Position numbers and translations under genes: made by a program. A stretch of DNA of 64,000 nucleotides from Gordonia paraffinivorans NBRC 108238 (GTDB taxonomy: Bacteria; Actinomycetota; Actinomycetes; Mycobacteriales; Mycobacteriaceae): assembly GCF_000344155.1 (NCBI RefSeq), contig NZ_BAOQ01000008.1:62001-126000 (forward strand). The letters run 5' to 3'. The notes beneath the pieces are model-generated. The model made no database searches and was not told the DNA's origin. It saw nothing but the letters and a program-made list of their open reading frames with translations. Shown in pieces: positions 45,477-56,243 of the stretch. How positions within the stretch are numbered: the stretch's first letter is position 1; each line of letters starts with the position of its first letter.

Positions 45477-47054
45477 CTAGAGCCCGGGTGCCTGGATCCC
45501 CAGTGCGCGGATGCGCGCATACAGCGTGGTGCGGCTGATCCCGAGGTCGCGTGCGGCGCGGACCTTGTTGCCGCCGACTCGCTCGAGGGCGTCGACGATC
45601 GCGGCGCGCTCGGCCTGCTCGCGCCCGGACAGGTGGGCGGCCCGGCTGGTGGTGCGGTGGTCCGCGGGGAGGTCGGTGGTCTCGACGACGCGCGCCATGC
45701 GCGTCCGGCAGGCGGTGGCGGCCTCGCGGAGGACCGCCACGAGCTCGCTGAAGTTGCCCGGCCAGTCCTGGCTGAGGAGCGCGTCGGTCGCCGATCCCGA
45801 CAACGTGAGGTCGGGATCGATGTCGGCGAGGATGCCGCTGGCGATCGCCGCCAGCTCGGAGGTCCGGTGGCGCAGCGGCAAGGGGTCGACGCGGGTGGCG
45901 CACCGGCCGAGCAGCGCGGCGACCGCGGGGGTGGCCTGCGCGCGTGGGCCGCTGACGACGATGAGCGGCGACGAGGTCGGCGCCGAGACCGTGGCCCGGG
46001 TCAGCAACGCCAGGGACCGGTCGTCGAGCAGGTCCACCCCGTCGACGATCAGCGGGACCCCGGCCGACCGCGCGCCGGCGACGGCGGCCGCGACGTCGGG
46101 GGTGCGGCCGGCGATCAGCTCGTCGGCCACGTCGAGGAGGGCCGGACCGACGCCGGGGGCCGCGTCGGCGGCGAGAGCACGTGCCGTGGTGGTGCGTCCG
46201 GTGCCGGGTTCGCCCGACACCGCGATGCTCGTCGGCGACGGCACCCGGACTCCGGGCGTGGGCGGGCTCGGCGGGGAGACGACGGGGCGGAAGCGGAAGA
46301 GGGCCGCGCCGCGGGTTCCGGCCACCGGCTCGACCGCGACCTCGATCTCGGCTCCCGACACCAGGGTCAGTGGGAGCGTCGTCGCGCGCAGCGCGGGGTC
46401 GGTGGCGAGGACGCGAAACGCCCCGATGTCGGTCGGGGAGAGGAGTTCGGCGGCGAGGGCATTGGTGAGCTGCAGGTCGTCGCCGATCGCGGCGACCGCG
46501 AGGTCACGGCGGCCGGCCGCGCGTTGGAAGGCGTCGAGGACCCGGCGCTGATGCGCCCTCGACCGGTCGAGGAGGCGGTCGGCGATGTCGGCGACGATGC
46601 CGTCGACGAGCGGAACCGCCAGCGGGTTGATGCGCTCCGCGATCTCCGACATGCAGATGATCCCGGCGAGCCGCCGCGTCGCCGGATGGATGATCGGCCG
46701 CCCGTAGCAGCTGATCGAGCGCAGCTGCTCCAAGTAGTGCTCGCTGCTGTTGACGACGACCCCGCCGCGGATCTCGGCGGGGGTGCCCAGCGCAGTGGTG
46801 CCGACGACGTCCTCGCCGAGCGGCACCCCGGGCGCGACCCCGATCGCGTCGAGGCGGCGCTCGACCGAGGTCCCGAAGGCGACGCGCGAGACCATCCGGC
46901 ACTCGTGGTCGACGAGCAACAACGAGACGTCGGTGTCGGAGAGCCGGGCGGCCGCGTCGTCGAGGATCGGGCGCGCCGCGTCGAGCAGCGGGTCGGCGGA
47001 GTCGATGTCGTGGACGCGCTCGGGCACCGCGTCGTCTGGTCGCACGCCGGACAT
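45477..47054 (-). CDS. AcoR-like regulator: GAF domain, degenerate AAA+ domain, Fis-type HTH
   Basis: The protein is 525 residues. Residues about 30-165 form a GAF-like sensor (SLLLVDHECRMVSRVAFG, GVPLGEDVVGTTAL). A P-loop-like segment GEPGTGRTTT at 281-290 has Arg in place of the Walker A Lys. No GAFTGA sigma54-contact loop is present, and the AAA+ part is about 200 residues. The C-terminal Fis helix-turn-helix is VGGNKVRAARDLGISRTTLYARIRALGI. Actinobacteria of this group lack sigma54, so it should act with an ordinary sigma factor. Likely targets are the alcohol/aldehyde dehydrogenase operon (inference). Confidence 0.85.
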   Translation of the reverse strand: MSGVRPDDAVPERVHDIDSADPLLDAARPILDDAAARLSDTDVSLLLVDHECRMVSRVAFGTSVERRLDAIGVAPGVPLGEDVVGTTALGTPAEIRGGVVVNSSEHYLEQLRSISCYGRPIIHPATRRLAGIICMSEIAERINPLAVPLVDGIVADIADRLLDRSRAHQRRVLDAFQRAAGRRDLAVAAIGDDLQLTNALAAELLSPTDIGAFRVLATDPALRATTLPLTLVSGAEIEVAVEPVAGTRGAALFRFRPVVSPPSPPTPGVRVPSPTSIAVSGEPGTGRTTTARALAADAAPGVGPALLDVADELIAGRTPDVAAAVAGARSAGVPLIVDGVDLLDDRSLALLTRATVSAPTSSPLIVVSGPRAQATPAVAALLGRCATRVDPLPLRHRTSELAAIASGILADIDPDLTLSGSATDALLSQDWPGNFSELVAVLREAATACRTRMARVVETTDLPADHRTTSRAAHLSGREQAERAAIVDALERVGGNKVRAARDLGISRTTLYARIRALGIQAPGL

Positions 47055-47216
47055 GGCCGAGCGCCGCCACGAGTGCTCGATGACCTGGCGTCGTGGCGTC
47101 CGATCGGGGCGCAGTGAGACGGTGTCGATGAGACAAACGTGGCACACATCACCGGCGAAGAAAAGGGCCGTCGGTCGGTGTCCGGGTCGGTCGGTGTGTC
47201 GTACTACCGTGGGCGC

Positions 47217-48092
47217 ATGCGCGTGGCGACCTGGAATGTGAACTCGGTCAAGCAGCGGATTCCGCGTCTGCTGCCCTGGCTCGACGAGCGGCGTCCGGAC
47301 GTGGTCTGTCTGCAGGAGACCAAGCTCTCCGACGCCGCGTTCGACGAGGTGCTCGGCGCCGACCTGGCCGAGCGCGGCTACGAGGTCGCGCATGTGGGGC
47401 AGGGGCAGTGGAACGGCGTGGCACTGCTGTCGCGCGTCGGGCTCGACGACGTGCAGGTCGGCTTCGACGGGATGCCCGGCTACCCCGACCCCGACACCCT
47501 GGAGGCGCGCGCGGTCTCCGCGGTCTGCGGCGGGTTGCGCATCTACTCGCTGTACGTGCCCAACGGCCGGACCCCCGACGACGACCACTACCACTACAAG
47601 CTCGAGTGGCTCGAGTCGCTCGCCCGGGCGGTCGCCGATCCGTCGACGACGCTGCTCTGCGGCGACATGAACATCGCCCCCGCCGACACCGACGTCTTCG
47701 ATCCGGAGGCCTTCGTCGGGCACACCCACGTCACCCCGCCCGAGCGGGCCGCGCTTGCCCGCTTCGAGTCCCTGGGCATGCGCGACGTCGTGCGCGAGCG
47801 GTGGCCCTCCGAGCGGGTCTACACCTACTGGGACTACCGCGCCGGGATGTTCCACAAGGATCTCGGCATGCGGATCGACCTGATCCTCGCCGGCGACCAG
47901 GTGGCCGGCCGCGTCCAGGCGGCGTGGGTCGATCGCAAGGCGCGCAAGGGCACCAAGCCCAGCGACCACGCGCCGGTCGTCGTCGACCTCGACGAGGCGC
48001 CCGACGGCGACATCGGCCCGGTCGTGCCGCCGCCGTCGAACCCGGCGAAACCCGGCGCGACGAAGGTGAAGCTGCCGCAGACCCCGGAGTGA
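47217..48092 (+). CDS. xth: Exodeoxyribonuclease III
   Basis: A 291-residue enzyme of the exonuclease/endonuclease/phosphatase fold: RVATWNVNSVKQR, VCLQETKLSD (catalytic Glu), YVPNGRTPDD, LCGDMNIAPADTD (Asp/Asn), YTYWDYRAGMFHKDLGMRIDLIL and SDHAPVVVDL. It cuts DNA at abasic sites and trims 3' ends in base-excision repair. The ATG is in GGGCGCATGCGC, with no strong ribosome-binding site seen. A Pro/Lys-rich tail of about 25 residues extends past the usual end. Confidence 0.95.
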   Translation: MRVATWNVNSVKQRIPRLLPWLDERRPDVVCLQETKLSDAAFDEVLGADLAERGYEVAHVGQGQWNGVALLSRVGLDDVQVGFDGMPGYPDPDTLEARAVSAVCGGLRIYSLYVPNGRTPDDDHYHYKLEWLESLARAVADPSTTLLCGDMNIAPADTDVFDPEAFVGHTHVTPPERAALARFESLGMRDVVRERWPSERVYTYWDYRAGMFHKDLGMRIDLILAGDQVAGRVQAAWVDRKARKGTKPSDHAPVVVDLDEAPDGDIGPVVPPPSNPAKPGATKVKLPQTPE

Positions 48093-48253
48093 TCTACGTC
48101 ATTCGATGTCAAATGCGCTGCGGTGCAAGCTCTTTCGCCGAGCTGTCGGGCCGATTCGCCTGTTGGGACGATTGTGGTGGGGTGTCTCTTCCCGGATAGG
48201 ATCACCGGGCCCGCGCGGCGGGCGAATGATCCTCCAGGGAAAGAGAAGAGAAC

Positions 48254-48853
48254 ATGAAGCACCTCAGGGCAGGGATCATGGCGCTGGCCATGATGGGTGC
48301 AGTACTCGTGGCAGTGCCGGTCGCGACCGCGCACGCAGCACCGGCGGTGACTGCATTGCCGACCGTGTCGGCGGCACTCGCCGACGACAACACCAGCGTC
48401 ATCGTGGACGTGCGCGGGGGGACCGTCGCGGTGACGCCCACTGCGCTGCAGATCCTCGACGGCCGCGGTCGGACGGTCACCTCGATGCCGCTGTCGGGGC
48501 AGATGGACGGGTTCACGATCCCGCTGCGCGCCGCCGTCGGCGCCGACCGCACACGGGTCGCGCTGACCCCGACCGTTCCCGCGGACTACCGGGCCCTGCT
48601 CGATGCCGCGGCGAAGAAGGACGCCGCCAAGCCGCTGACCAAGGCGCAGCGCTACGACATCATGTGGCAGGAGCTGAACAAGGGCTGGCGCGGCAACACC
48701 CCGCTCTACACGTTGATCGGCGGCCTCGTCGGGTTCATCGTGTTCGGCTGGATCGGCGCGGGCGTCGGTGCGTTCATCGGCGCGTACATCGGCTACGGCG
48801 AGACCAACCCGAAGGCATGGCCCTCGGTGGTCGCCTGGTTCAACACCCCGTAG
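48254..48853 (+). CDS. Secreted or anchored protein with C-terminal glycine-zipper segment, function unknown
   Basis: The protein is 199 residues. The signal peptide MKHLRAGIMALAMMGAVLVAVPVATAHAAPA has an Ala-x-Ala cleavage site near residue 29. A beta-rich middle (to about 115) and a charged helix with AKKDAAKPLTKAQRYD follow. The C-terminus carries LIGGLVGFIVFGWIGAGVGAFIGAYIGYG, a Gly-zipper membrane segment. It would be exported and membrane-inserted at its C-terminus. Similar small proteins are common in Gordonia/Rhodococcus-like genomes, with no known function. Confidence 0.8.
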   Translation: MKHLRAGIMALAMMGAVLVAVPVATAHAAPAVTALPTVSAALADDNTSVIVDVRGGTVAVTPTALQILDGRGRTVTSMPLSGQMDGFTIPLRAAVGADRTRVALTPTVPADYRALLDAAAKKDAAKPLTKAQRYDIMWQELNKGWRGNTPLYTLIGGLVGFIVFGWIGAGVGAFIGAYIGYGETNPKAWPSVVAWFNTP

Positions 48854-48948
48854 ACCTCTACGGATCGGCTCACGTCGCACCACGCCCCCTGCCGGATTCG
48901 CCCGGTCCAGGGGGCGTGCTGCCACTCGGGTCGCGGATACTCGTCGGT

Positions 48949-49713
48949 GTGATCCGCCGGCGAGTGCTGATCGGTCTGGGGAAGACCTACGGACTCTTCC
49001 TCGGTGTGGTGCTGACGGCCGCCCGCCGTCTCGGTGCCTCCCGCCTGCCCGCCGGGCCGGCCCCGACCCTCGGCGTGCTGGTCGCCTCCCATGTCGCGCT
49101 CGTGGGGATCTGGCTCGGGCCCGTGGGTCCGGCGGTCGTCGCGGCGGCGGGAATCGGTGCCGCGGCGCTCGCGAGGTCGCGGCTACGGCATCGGCCGCTC
49201 TCCGGCGCCGAGCGGCGCCTGGCCGAGCGGGTCTTCGGCCCGGCCGACTGGTTCGACGACGTCGTCCTCACCGACCTGCCCGGTCGCGGTGGGAGGGCGT
49301 TCGTGGTCCCCGGCGCCGACGGCCGGACCTATGTCAACCTCGGCGCCCGAATCGACGCGACGCTCGAGCCCGGAGGGTCGGCCTATCCTGCTCCGGGCCA
49401 GCTCCTCGTCCACGAGCTCGTCCATGCGTGGCAGGTGGCCCACGCGCGCTCGGCGGCGTCCTATCTCGGCGACGCGATGGCCGTGCAGGTCCGCGGCGAA
49501 CTCGGCGAGGACGTCTACCGGCTCCGGGAGACGGGTGATGCTCACCACCCGTGGGCGGACCTCGACATGGAGCGGCAGGCGACGATCGTCGACCGGTGGT
49601 TCGGCGGCCAGTACTCGCCGGCCGGGCTGCCGTGTGATCCCGACAGTCCTTATGCGGCACTGACCGCGCAGGTCCGGGCGGGTGGCACCGCCGACGCGGG
49701 TGGGTCCGGGTAA
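48949..49713 (+). CDS. Membrane protein with HELVH putative metalloprotease-like motif
   Basis: About 254 residues. One or two hydrophobic segments lie in the first 80 residues (LGVLVASHVALVGIWLGPVGPAVVAAAGIGAAAL). The soluble part carries QLLVHELVHAWQVAHARS, a HExxH zinc motif with a following helix, as in DUF4157-type domains, which often lack proven protease activity. The start is uncertain: GTG at 48949 or 48916. It stands alone ahead of the str promoter region. Confidence 0.65.
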   Translation: MIRRRVLIGLGKTYGLFLGVVLTAARRLGASRLPAGPAPTLGVLVASHVALVGIWLGPVGPAVVAAAGIGAAALARSRLRHRPLSGAERRLAERVFGPADWFDDVVLTDLPGRGGRAFVVPGADGRTYVNLGARIDATLEPGGSAYPAPGQLLVHELVHAWQVAHARSAASYLGDAMAVQVRGELGEDVYRLRETGDAHHPWADLDMERQATIVDRWFGGQYSPAGLPCDPDSPYAALTAQVRAGGTADAGGSG

Positions 49714-49844
49714 CGGCTTGGCCGAAGTCTCGACGCGGCGGCCCCCGGAGTGCGAGCATGGTTGGGGTAATGCCAGTTCACAGCGTCGTCGGACCTCAGC
49801 GCACACGACCTGCTCACCTGCAGGTCGCGCACGGGATCCGTTTT

Positions 49845-49873
49845 TTGACCTGTGTAAACCCGATCGGTAGAGT
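49845..49873 (+). promoter_or_regulatory. Primary-sigma promoter of the str operon
   Basis: TTGACC (49845-49850) and TAGAGT (49868-49873) are separated by 17 bases, close to the actinobacterial SigA consensus. It would give an rpsL leader of about 290 bases. Confidence 0.75.
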
Positions 49874-50172
49874 GGATCGTCGGTGCCCGGCCCATGCCGG
49901 GCCAGTCCGCATGCCCGGCCGACGGTTCACGCGCCGGTCCGCGAGATCCCCCGGGGTCTCACGGCAGGGCGGCGACGCGGGCTGACAGAGCGAATCCGCT
50001 GTCGAGTGTATGACACGCCCGACCTCGGGGTAGCGAAATTGTACTGACCAGCGTGAACTCGCTGGTGGGGCGAGTTGTGGAAGCCCGTGAGGGACCCGGC
50101 CACGAGCCGGGACCGGAACGGACTTGCCCGGAGCACCAACCACAACCGACAAGAAGAGGGAATGACAACCTA
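49874..50172 (+). other. Leader region of rpsL, no gene seen
   Basis: About 300 bases between the promoter and rpsL carry no convincing gene. The run includes GC-rich inverted segments and GTGTATGACA, so a second promoter or leader structure is possible. No classical riboswitch was recognised. Confidence 0.45.
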
Positions 50173-50544
50173 GTGCCAACCATCAATCAGCTGGTCCGCA
50201 AGGGCCGTCACGACAAGGCCGCGAAGACCAAGACCGCGGCCCTCAAGGGAAGCCCGCAGCGTCGCGGCGTGTGCACCCGCGTGTACACCACCACCCCGAA
50301 GAAGCCGAACTCCGCGCTGCGCAAGGTCGCCCGCGTGCGCCTGACCAGCTCGGTGGAGGTCACCGCCTACATCCCCGGTGAGGGTCACAACCTGCAGGAG
50401 CACTCGATGGTGCTCGTCCGCGGTGGTCGTGTGAAGGACCTCCCGGGTGTTCGCTACAAGATCATCCGCGGCTCGCTCGACACCCAGGGTGTCAAGGACC
50501 GCAAGCAGGCCCGCAGCCGTTACGGCGCGAAGAAGGGGAGCTGA
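50173..50544 (+). CDS. rpsL: 30S ribosomal protein S12
   Basis: A 123-residue S12: [26 protein letters not shown] at the start, [19 protein letters not shown] with the Lys at residue 43, and [13 protein letters not shown] with Lys 88. Both lysines targeted in streptomycin resistance are wild type here. The GTG start follows AAGAAGAGGGAATGACAAC. It opens the str operon; rpsG begins five bases after its stop. Confidence 0.98.
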   Translation: MPTINQLVRKGRHDKAAKTKTAALKGSPQRRGVCTRVYTTTPKKPNSALRKVARVRLTSSVEVTAYIPGEGHNLQEHSMVLVRGGRVKDLPGVRYKIIRGSLDTQGVKDRKQARSRYGAKKGS

Positions 50545-50549
50545 CAGAA

Positions 50550-51020
50550 ATGCCACGTAAAGGACCCGCGCCCAAGCGCCCCCTGATCAACGACCCCGTC
50601 TACGGTTCGCCGCTGGTCACCCAGCTCGTGAACAAGGTTCTGCTGGACGGTAAGAAGTCGACCGCCGAGCGCATCGTCTACGGCGCGCTCGAGCAGGCCC
50701 GCGAGAAGACCGGCACCGATCCGGTCGTGACCCTCAAGCGTGCGCTCGACAACGTCAAGCCCACCCTCGAGGTCAAGAGCCGTCGCGTCGGTGGCGCGAC
50801 CTACCAGGTGCCGATCGAGGTCAAGCCGGGCCGCGCCAACACGCTCGCGCTCCGCTGGCTCGTCACCTTCAGCCGTCAGCGTCGTGAGAAGACCATGGTC
50901 GAGCGTCTGGCCAACGAGCTCCTCGACGCCTCGAACGGCCTCGGTGCTTCGGTGAAGCGCCGCGAGGACACCCACAAGATGGCCGAGGCCAACCGGGCGT
51001 TCGCGCACTACCGCTGGTGA
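50550..51020 (+). CDS. rpsG: 30S ribosomal protein S7
   Basis: The protein is 156 residues: [47 protein letters not shown], then [26 protein letters not shown], and C-terminal [14 protein letters not shown], all standard S7 segments. It nucleates assembly of the 30S head and contacts 16S rRNA. It follows rpsL by five bases and is separated from fusA by about 100 bases containing a long-looped hairpin. Confidence 0.98.
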   Translation: MPRKGPAPKRPLINDPVYGSPLVTQLVNKVLLDGKKSTAERIVYGALEQAREKTGTDPVVTLKRALDNVKPTLEVKSRRVGGATYQVPIEVKPGRANTLALRWLVTFSRQRREKTMVERLANELLDASNGLGASVKRREDTHKMAEANRAFAHYRW

Positions 51021-51026
51021 CACTTG

Positions 51027-51078
51027 CCGGCCGCGGAGGCCGTCGAGTTCAGACCAGAATCCCGGTCTCCGCGGCCGG
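51027..51078 (+). promoter_or_regulatory. Hairpin between rpsG and fusA
   Basis: CCGGCCGCGGAG (51027-51038) is exactly complementary to CTCCGCGGCCGG (51067-51078), with a 28-base loop. It lies between rpsG and fusA and may tune relative expression by partial termination or RNA processing. No U tract follows. Confidence 0.5.
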
Positions 51079-51124
51079 AACAATCCCAGACCCAACAGCT
51101 CTAGCGAAATTGCGAGGCGATTAA

Positions 51125-53230
51125 GTGGCACAGGAAGTGCTCAGCGACCTGAACAAGGTGCGCAACATCGGCATCATGGCGCACATCGATGCCGGCAAGA
51201 CCACCACGACCGAGCGAATCCTCTTCTACACCGGTGTCAACTACAAGATCGGTGAAACCCACGACGGTGCCTCGACCACCGACTGGATGGAGCAGGAGAA
51301 GGAGCGTGGTATCACCATCACCTCCGCGGCCGTGACCTGCTTCTGGAACAAGAACCAGATCAACATCATCGACACCCCGGGCCACGTCGACTTCACCGTC
51401 GAGGTGGAGCGCAGCCTCCGCGTCCTCGACGGGGCGGTCGCCGTGTTCGACGGCAAGGAGGGCGTCGAGCCGCAGTCCGAGCAGGTGTGGCGTCAGGCCG
51501 AGAAGTACGAGGTCCCCCGTATCTGCTTCATCAACAAGATGGACAAGCTGGGCGCGGACTTCTACTTCACCGTCCAGACCATCAAGGACCGTCTCGGCGC
51601 CAAGCCGCTGGTCCTGCAGCTCCCGATCGGTGCCGAGGACAACTTCGACGGCGTCGTCGACCTGATCGAGCAGAAGGCCATCACCTGGCGCGGCACCGTC
51701 GAGATCGGCGCCGAGCCGACCATCGAGGAGATCCCGGCCGACCTGGTCGACAAGGCCGCGGAGTACCGCGAGCAGCTCCTCGAGACCGTTGCCGAGTCGT
51801 CCGAAGAACTCATGGAGAAGTACTTCGGCGGCGAAGAGCTGACGATCGACGAGATCAAGGCGGCCATCCGCAAGCTCACCGTGAACCGCGAGGTCTACCC
51901 GGTGCTGTGTGGCTCGGCCTTCAAGAACAAGGGTGTCCAGCCGATGCTGGACGCGGTCATCGACTACCTGCCGTCCCCGCTGGACGTGCCCTCGGTTCAG
52001 GGTCACGCCGTCGGCGACGAAGAGCAGGAGATGTCGCGCAAGCCGTCCGCGGACGAGCCGTTCGCGGCCCTGGCGTTCAAGATCGCGGCTCACCCGTACT
52101 TCGGCAAGCTGACCTTCGTGCGCGTGTACTCGGGGCGCATCGACGCCGGCACCCAGGTGCTCAACGCGACCAAGGGCAAGAAGGAACGTGTCGGCAAGCT
52201 CTTCCAGATGCATGCCAACAAGGAGAACCCGGTCGACGAGGCGGTCGCGGGCCACATCTACGCGATGATCGGCCTGAAGGACACCACCACCGGTGACACC
52301 CTGTGCGATCCGAACGCGCCGATCGTGCTCGAGTCCATGACCTTCCCGGACCCGGTCATCAACGTCTCCATCGAGCCGAAGACCAAGTCGGACCAGGAGA
52401 AGCTGAGCACCGCGATCCAGAAGCTCGCCGAAGAGGACCCGACCTTCTCGGTGCAGCTCGACGAGGAGACCGGCCAGACCGTCATCGGCGGCATGGGCGA
52501 GCTCCACCTCGACATCCTCGTCGACCGCATGCGTCGCGAGTTCAAGGTCGAGGCCAACGTCGGCAAGCCGCAGGTGGCCTACCGCGAGACCATCCGCAAG
52601 ACGGTCGAGAAGCACGAGTACACCCACAAGAAGCAGACCGGTGGCTCCGGCCAGTTCGCGAAGGTCGTCATCAAGCTCGAGCCCCTCGTGGACGCCGAGG
52701 ACGGTGCGACCTACGAGTTCGCCAACGAGGTGACCGGTGGCCGCGTGCCGCGCGAGTACATCCCGTCGGTCGATGCGGGCGCCCAGGATGCCATGCAGTA
52801 CGGTGTCCTCGCCGGTTACCCGCTGGTCAACCTGAAGGTCACCCTGCTCGACGGTCAGTACCACGACGTCGACTCGTCGGAAATGGCCTTCAAGATCGCC
52901 GGTGCGCAGGCCCTCAAGGAGGCTGCGCGCATGGCCAACCCGGTCATCCTGGAGCCGATCATGGCCGTCGAGGTCACGACTCCCGAGGATTACATGGGCG
53001 ATGTCATCGGCGACCTGAACTCCCGCCGTGGCCAGATCCAGGCCATGGAGGAGCGCAGCGGCGCTCGTGTCGTGAAGGCACTGGTTCCGCTGTCGGAGAT
53101 GTTCGGCTACATCGGAGACCTTCGGTCGAAGACCCAGGGCCGGGCTAACTACTCCATGGTGTTCGACTCGTACGCGGAGGTTCCCGCGAACGTGGCGAAG
53201 GAAATCATCGCGAAGGCGACCGGCGAGTAA
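51125..53230 (+). CDS. fusA: Elongation factor G
   Basis: A 701-residue translational GTPase: P-loop [15 protein letters not shown], switch I with [38 protein letters not shown] and INKMDKLG. Domains II-V follow in order, with [29 protein letters not shown] in domain IV and [15 protein letters not shown]. It moves the ribosome by one codon after peptide transfer. The GTG start follows GCGAGGCG. It is the standard third gene of the str operon. Confidence 0.98.
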   Translation: MAQEVLSDLNKVRNIGIMAHIDAGKTTTTERILFYTGVNYKIGETHDGASTTDWMEQEKERGITITSAAVTCFWNKNQINIIDTPGHVDFTVEVERSLRVLDGAVAVFDGKEGVEPQSEQVWRQAEKYEVPRICFINKMDKLGADFYFTVQTIKDRLGAKPLVLQLPIGAEDNFDGVVDLIEQKAITWRGTVEIGAEPTIEEIPADLVDKAAEYREQLLETVAESSEELMEKYFGGEELTIDEIKAAIRKLTVNREVYPVLCGSAFKNKGVQPMLDAVIDYLPSPLDVPSVQGHAVGDEEQEMSRKPSADEPFAALAFKIAAHPYFGKLTFVRVYSGRIDAGTQVLNATKGKKERVGKLFQMHANKENPVDEAVAGHIYAMIGLKDTTTGDTLCDPNAPIVLESMTFPDPVINVSIEPKTKSDQEKLSTAIQKLAEEDPTFSVQLDEETGQTVIGGMGELHLDILVDRMRREFKVEANVGKPQVAYRETIRKTVEKHEYTHKKQTGGSGQFAKVVIKLEPLVDAEDGATYEFANEVTGGRVPREYIPSVDAGAQDAMQYGVLAGYPLVNLKVTLLDGQYHDVDSSEMAFKIAGAQALKEAARMANPVILEPIMAVEVTTPEDYMGDVIGDLNSRRGQIQAMEERSGARVVKALVPLSEMFGYIGDLRSKTQGRANYSMVFDSYAEVPANVAKEIIAKATGE

Positions 53231-53344
53231 TTCGCCGGCCGGCACAAGCGAACGCGCTGGCACCACACGCGGGCGCATCAACGTAAACAGAAAACCCCTG
53301 CTGGGATCCGCCCAGTAGAGCAACTAGTCCAGGAGGACAATCAA

Positions 53345-54535
<1,191 letters not shown>

Positions 54536-54569
54536 TCTTGTCCTGACGCATTGACTCCCTGAGTCGAGA

Positions 54570-54608
54570 AGGCGCCCCAGTCGCGAAAGCGGCTGGGGCG
54601 CCTTTCTT
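54570..54608 (+). terminator. Intrinsic terminator of the str operon
   Basis: AGGCGCCCCAG pairs with CTGGGGCGCCT across a small inner loop containing GCGAAAGC, followed by TTTCTT. This is the clearest rho-independent terminator in the window. Confidence 0.92.
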
Positions 54609-54639
54609 CATGCGGAACGGCGACCCCGAGCACGACCCG

Positions 54640-54660
54640 ATAGCGGATAGCGGATAGCGG
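54640..54660. repeat. Three tandem copies of ATAGCGG
   Basis: A 7-bp unit is repeated exactly three times just after the tuf terminator, with a degenerate fourth (ATGGATG). Such a short array is prone to slippage. It is upstream of the SHOCT-protein gene and may fall in its promoter region. Confidence 0.7.
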
Positions 54661-54759
54661 ATGGATGCCACGTCATCGGCCACGCCCGGACGGGCGGATT
54701 CCGGGGGCGTGCGGATCGAAAGCGCTGCTCACCGCGCCGCCGGCGACTACAGTGCGCGC

Positions 54760-55422
54760 ATGACGATGTTCGGGGAAGCAGGGACCGGGCCTCGATTCTC
54801 GGGTCCGCTCCTACGGGCCGTCGGCTCCTTCGCGTTCGTGATGCTGTGCGGCATCGTCGGGCCGATCTTCCTGGTCTGCTACTTCGTGTTCGATCTCCCC
54901 GAGACCGGGTGGATGCTCTGGACGGGCCTCGGGATCACCGCCCTCGACGTCCTCGTCGGACTCGGCGTGGCATCGCTGGCCTACCAGGGAAGGGCACGCG
55001 CGGAACGATTGCGTGCCACGGGCGTCCGAGGCGTCGCCGAGGTGCTCTCGGTCGGCCAGACCGGGGTCCAGATCAACGACGAGCCGCTCATGTCCCTCCG
55101 GCTGCGGATCGGCGGATCGGACGTCGTGCCGTTCGAGGTCGGTACCCGCAAGGTGATCCCGCACTACCGGCAGCCCTTGCTGTACCGTCGCCGCCTCGCC
55201 GTGCTCGTCGACGCCGAGACGCAGGAGTTCGAGATCGACTGGGACGCGACCGAAAAGCTCGTGATGGGGGACGGGGCCGGCGGGGTGGTCGTCGGCCCGA
55301 CGAACAGCGGCGGACGCTCGGCCGCCGACCGGCTCGCCTCGCCGGACGAGCTGCGGGCGAGCGGTGTGCTCACCGACGACGAGTACCGTCGCGCCAGGCA
55401 GCGGATCGTCGACGAACTGTAG
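54760..55422 (+). CDS. Membrane protein with C-terminal SHOCT domain
   Basis: About 220 residues. Two spans lie at the start (SFAFVMLCGIVGPIFLVCYFVF and MLWTGLGITALDVLVGLGVASL). A beta-rich domain follows with TGVRGVAEVLSVGQTGVQINDEPLMSLRLRIG. The short oligomerisation SHOCT motif LASPDELRASGVLTDDEYRRARQRIVDEL ends the protein. Function is unknown. I chose the ATG at 54760; an earlier ATG at 54661 lies in the heptamer region. TACAGT eight bases upstream suggests leaderless transcription. Confidence 0.75.
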   Translation: MTMFGEAGTGPRFSGPLLRAVGSFAFVMLCGIVGPIFLVCYFVFDLPETGWMLWTGLGITALDVLVGLGVASLAYQGRARAERLRATGVRGVAEVLSVGQTGVQINDEPLMSLRLRIGGSDVVPFEVGTRKVIPHYRQPLLYRRRLAVLVDAETQEFEIDWDATEKLVMGDGAGGVVVGPTNSGGRSAADRLASPDELRASGVLTDDEYRRARQRIVDEL

Positions 55423-55492
55423 CGACGTGGCGCCGAGGCATCACGGTCAGGTGTGATACGGATCCGAACCGGACAGATCGTAGTCTCGTCTA

Positions 55493-56236
55493 ATGCTTGT
55501 GCTGAGTCGTCGGTCCGAACCGGACCTCGCGGTCCGGGTGGCGGGTGAGCCGGACCGGGATGTGCCGGTGGTCCTGGTCCACGGGATGGCGTCGGACCAC
55601 TCCACCTGGCGTCATCTCGCCGCGGCGCTGCGCCGCGAGGGGCGGCCGGTCGTCAGCGTCGACCTCCGCGGGCACGGGCGCAGCGGCCGTCCCGACGGAC
55701 CCTATCGCCTCGACGACTTCCGCGACGACCTGGTCTACGTGCTCGACAACCTGGGCATCCACATCGCCGACGTCGTCGGGCACTCGCTCGGCGCCCACAC
55801 CTCGCTGCGGCTGGCGATGTACGAACCTTCGCGCGTCCGGCGGCTGGTGCTCGAGGAGATCCCGCCGATGCCGCGCGACGAGGACGACCTGTCCGAGGGC
55901 GTCACGATGAGTTCGACCCTCGGTGAACGGGTACGCGGGCTGCTCGCGCTCGCGCGTGATCCCATGCCGTACTTGCGGTTCGACAAGCGCATGGGCGAGG
56001 AGATCGTCGCCGAGTTCGACGTGTGCGCACCCGACTGGTGGTCGCAGCTGCCGCGCGTGACCGCGTCGACGATGGTCATCTCCGGTGGTGAGCGCAGCTT
56101 TCTGCCGCCCCGGCACCTGCGGACCGTCGCCGACGCGCTGTCGGAGTCACGTTTCGTGACGATCGACGCGGGTCACAGCGTGCACCGCGATCGTCGCGAC
56201 GACTTCGTCCGGCAGGTGCGGGGATTCTTGGCCTGA
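55493..56236 (+). CDS. Alpha/beta hydrolase
   Basis: A 247-residue protein with an HGMASDHSTWRHLAAAL oxyanion segment near residue 28, SVDLRGHGRSGRPDGPYRLDDF, nucleophile elbow VVGHSLGAHTSLRLA (Ser near residue 102), acid in MVISGGERSFL and the late His in IDAGHSVHRD. It fits the esterase/haloperoxidase-like branch. It lies near menC, as bpoC-like hydrolases do in M. tuberculosis, but MenH function cannot be claimed. It converges with the MpaB-family gene, eight bases apart. Confidence 0.87.
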   Translation: MLVLSRRSEPDLAVRVAGEPDRDVPVVLVHGMASDHSTWRHLAAALRREGRPVVSVDLRGHGRSGRPDGPYRLDDFRDDLVYVLDNLGIHIADVVGHSLGAHTSLRLAMYEPSRVRRLVLEEIPPMPRDEDDLSEGVTMSSTLGERVRGLLALARDPMPYLRFDKRMGEEIVAEFDVCAPDWWSQLPRVTASTMVISGGERSFLPPRHLRTVADALSESRFVTIDAGHSVHRDRRDDFVRQVRGFLA

Positions 56237-56243
56237 GCCCGGC

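Noticed and set aside
49874..50172. Small protein gene or tRNA in the rpsL leader
   Set aside because: No frame shows a family motif with a good ribosome-binding site, and no tRNA cloverleaf with a T-loop GTTCRA pattern was found.
54640..54660. CRISPR array
   Set aside because: The repeats are 7-bp, directly adjacent and without spacers, and no cas genes are present.
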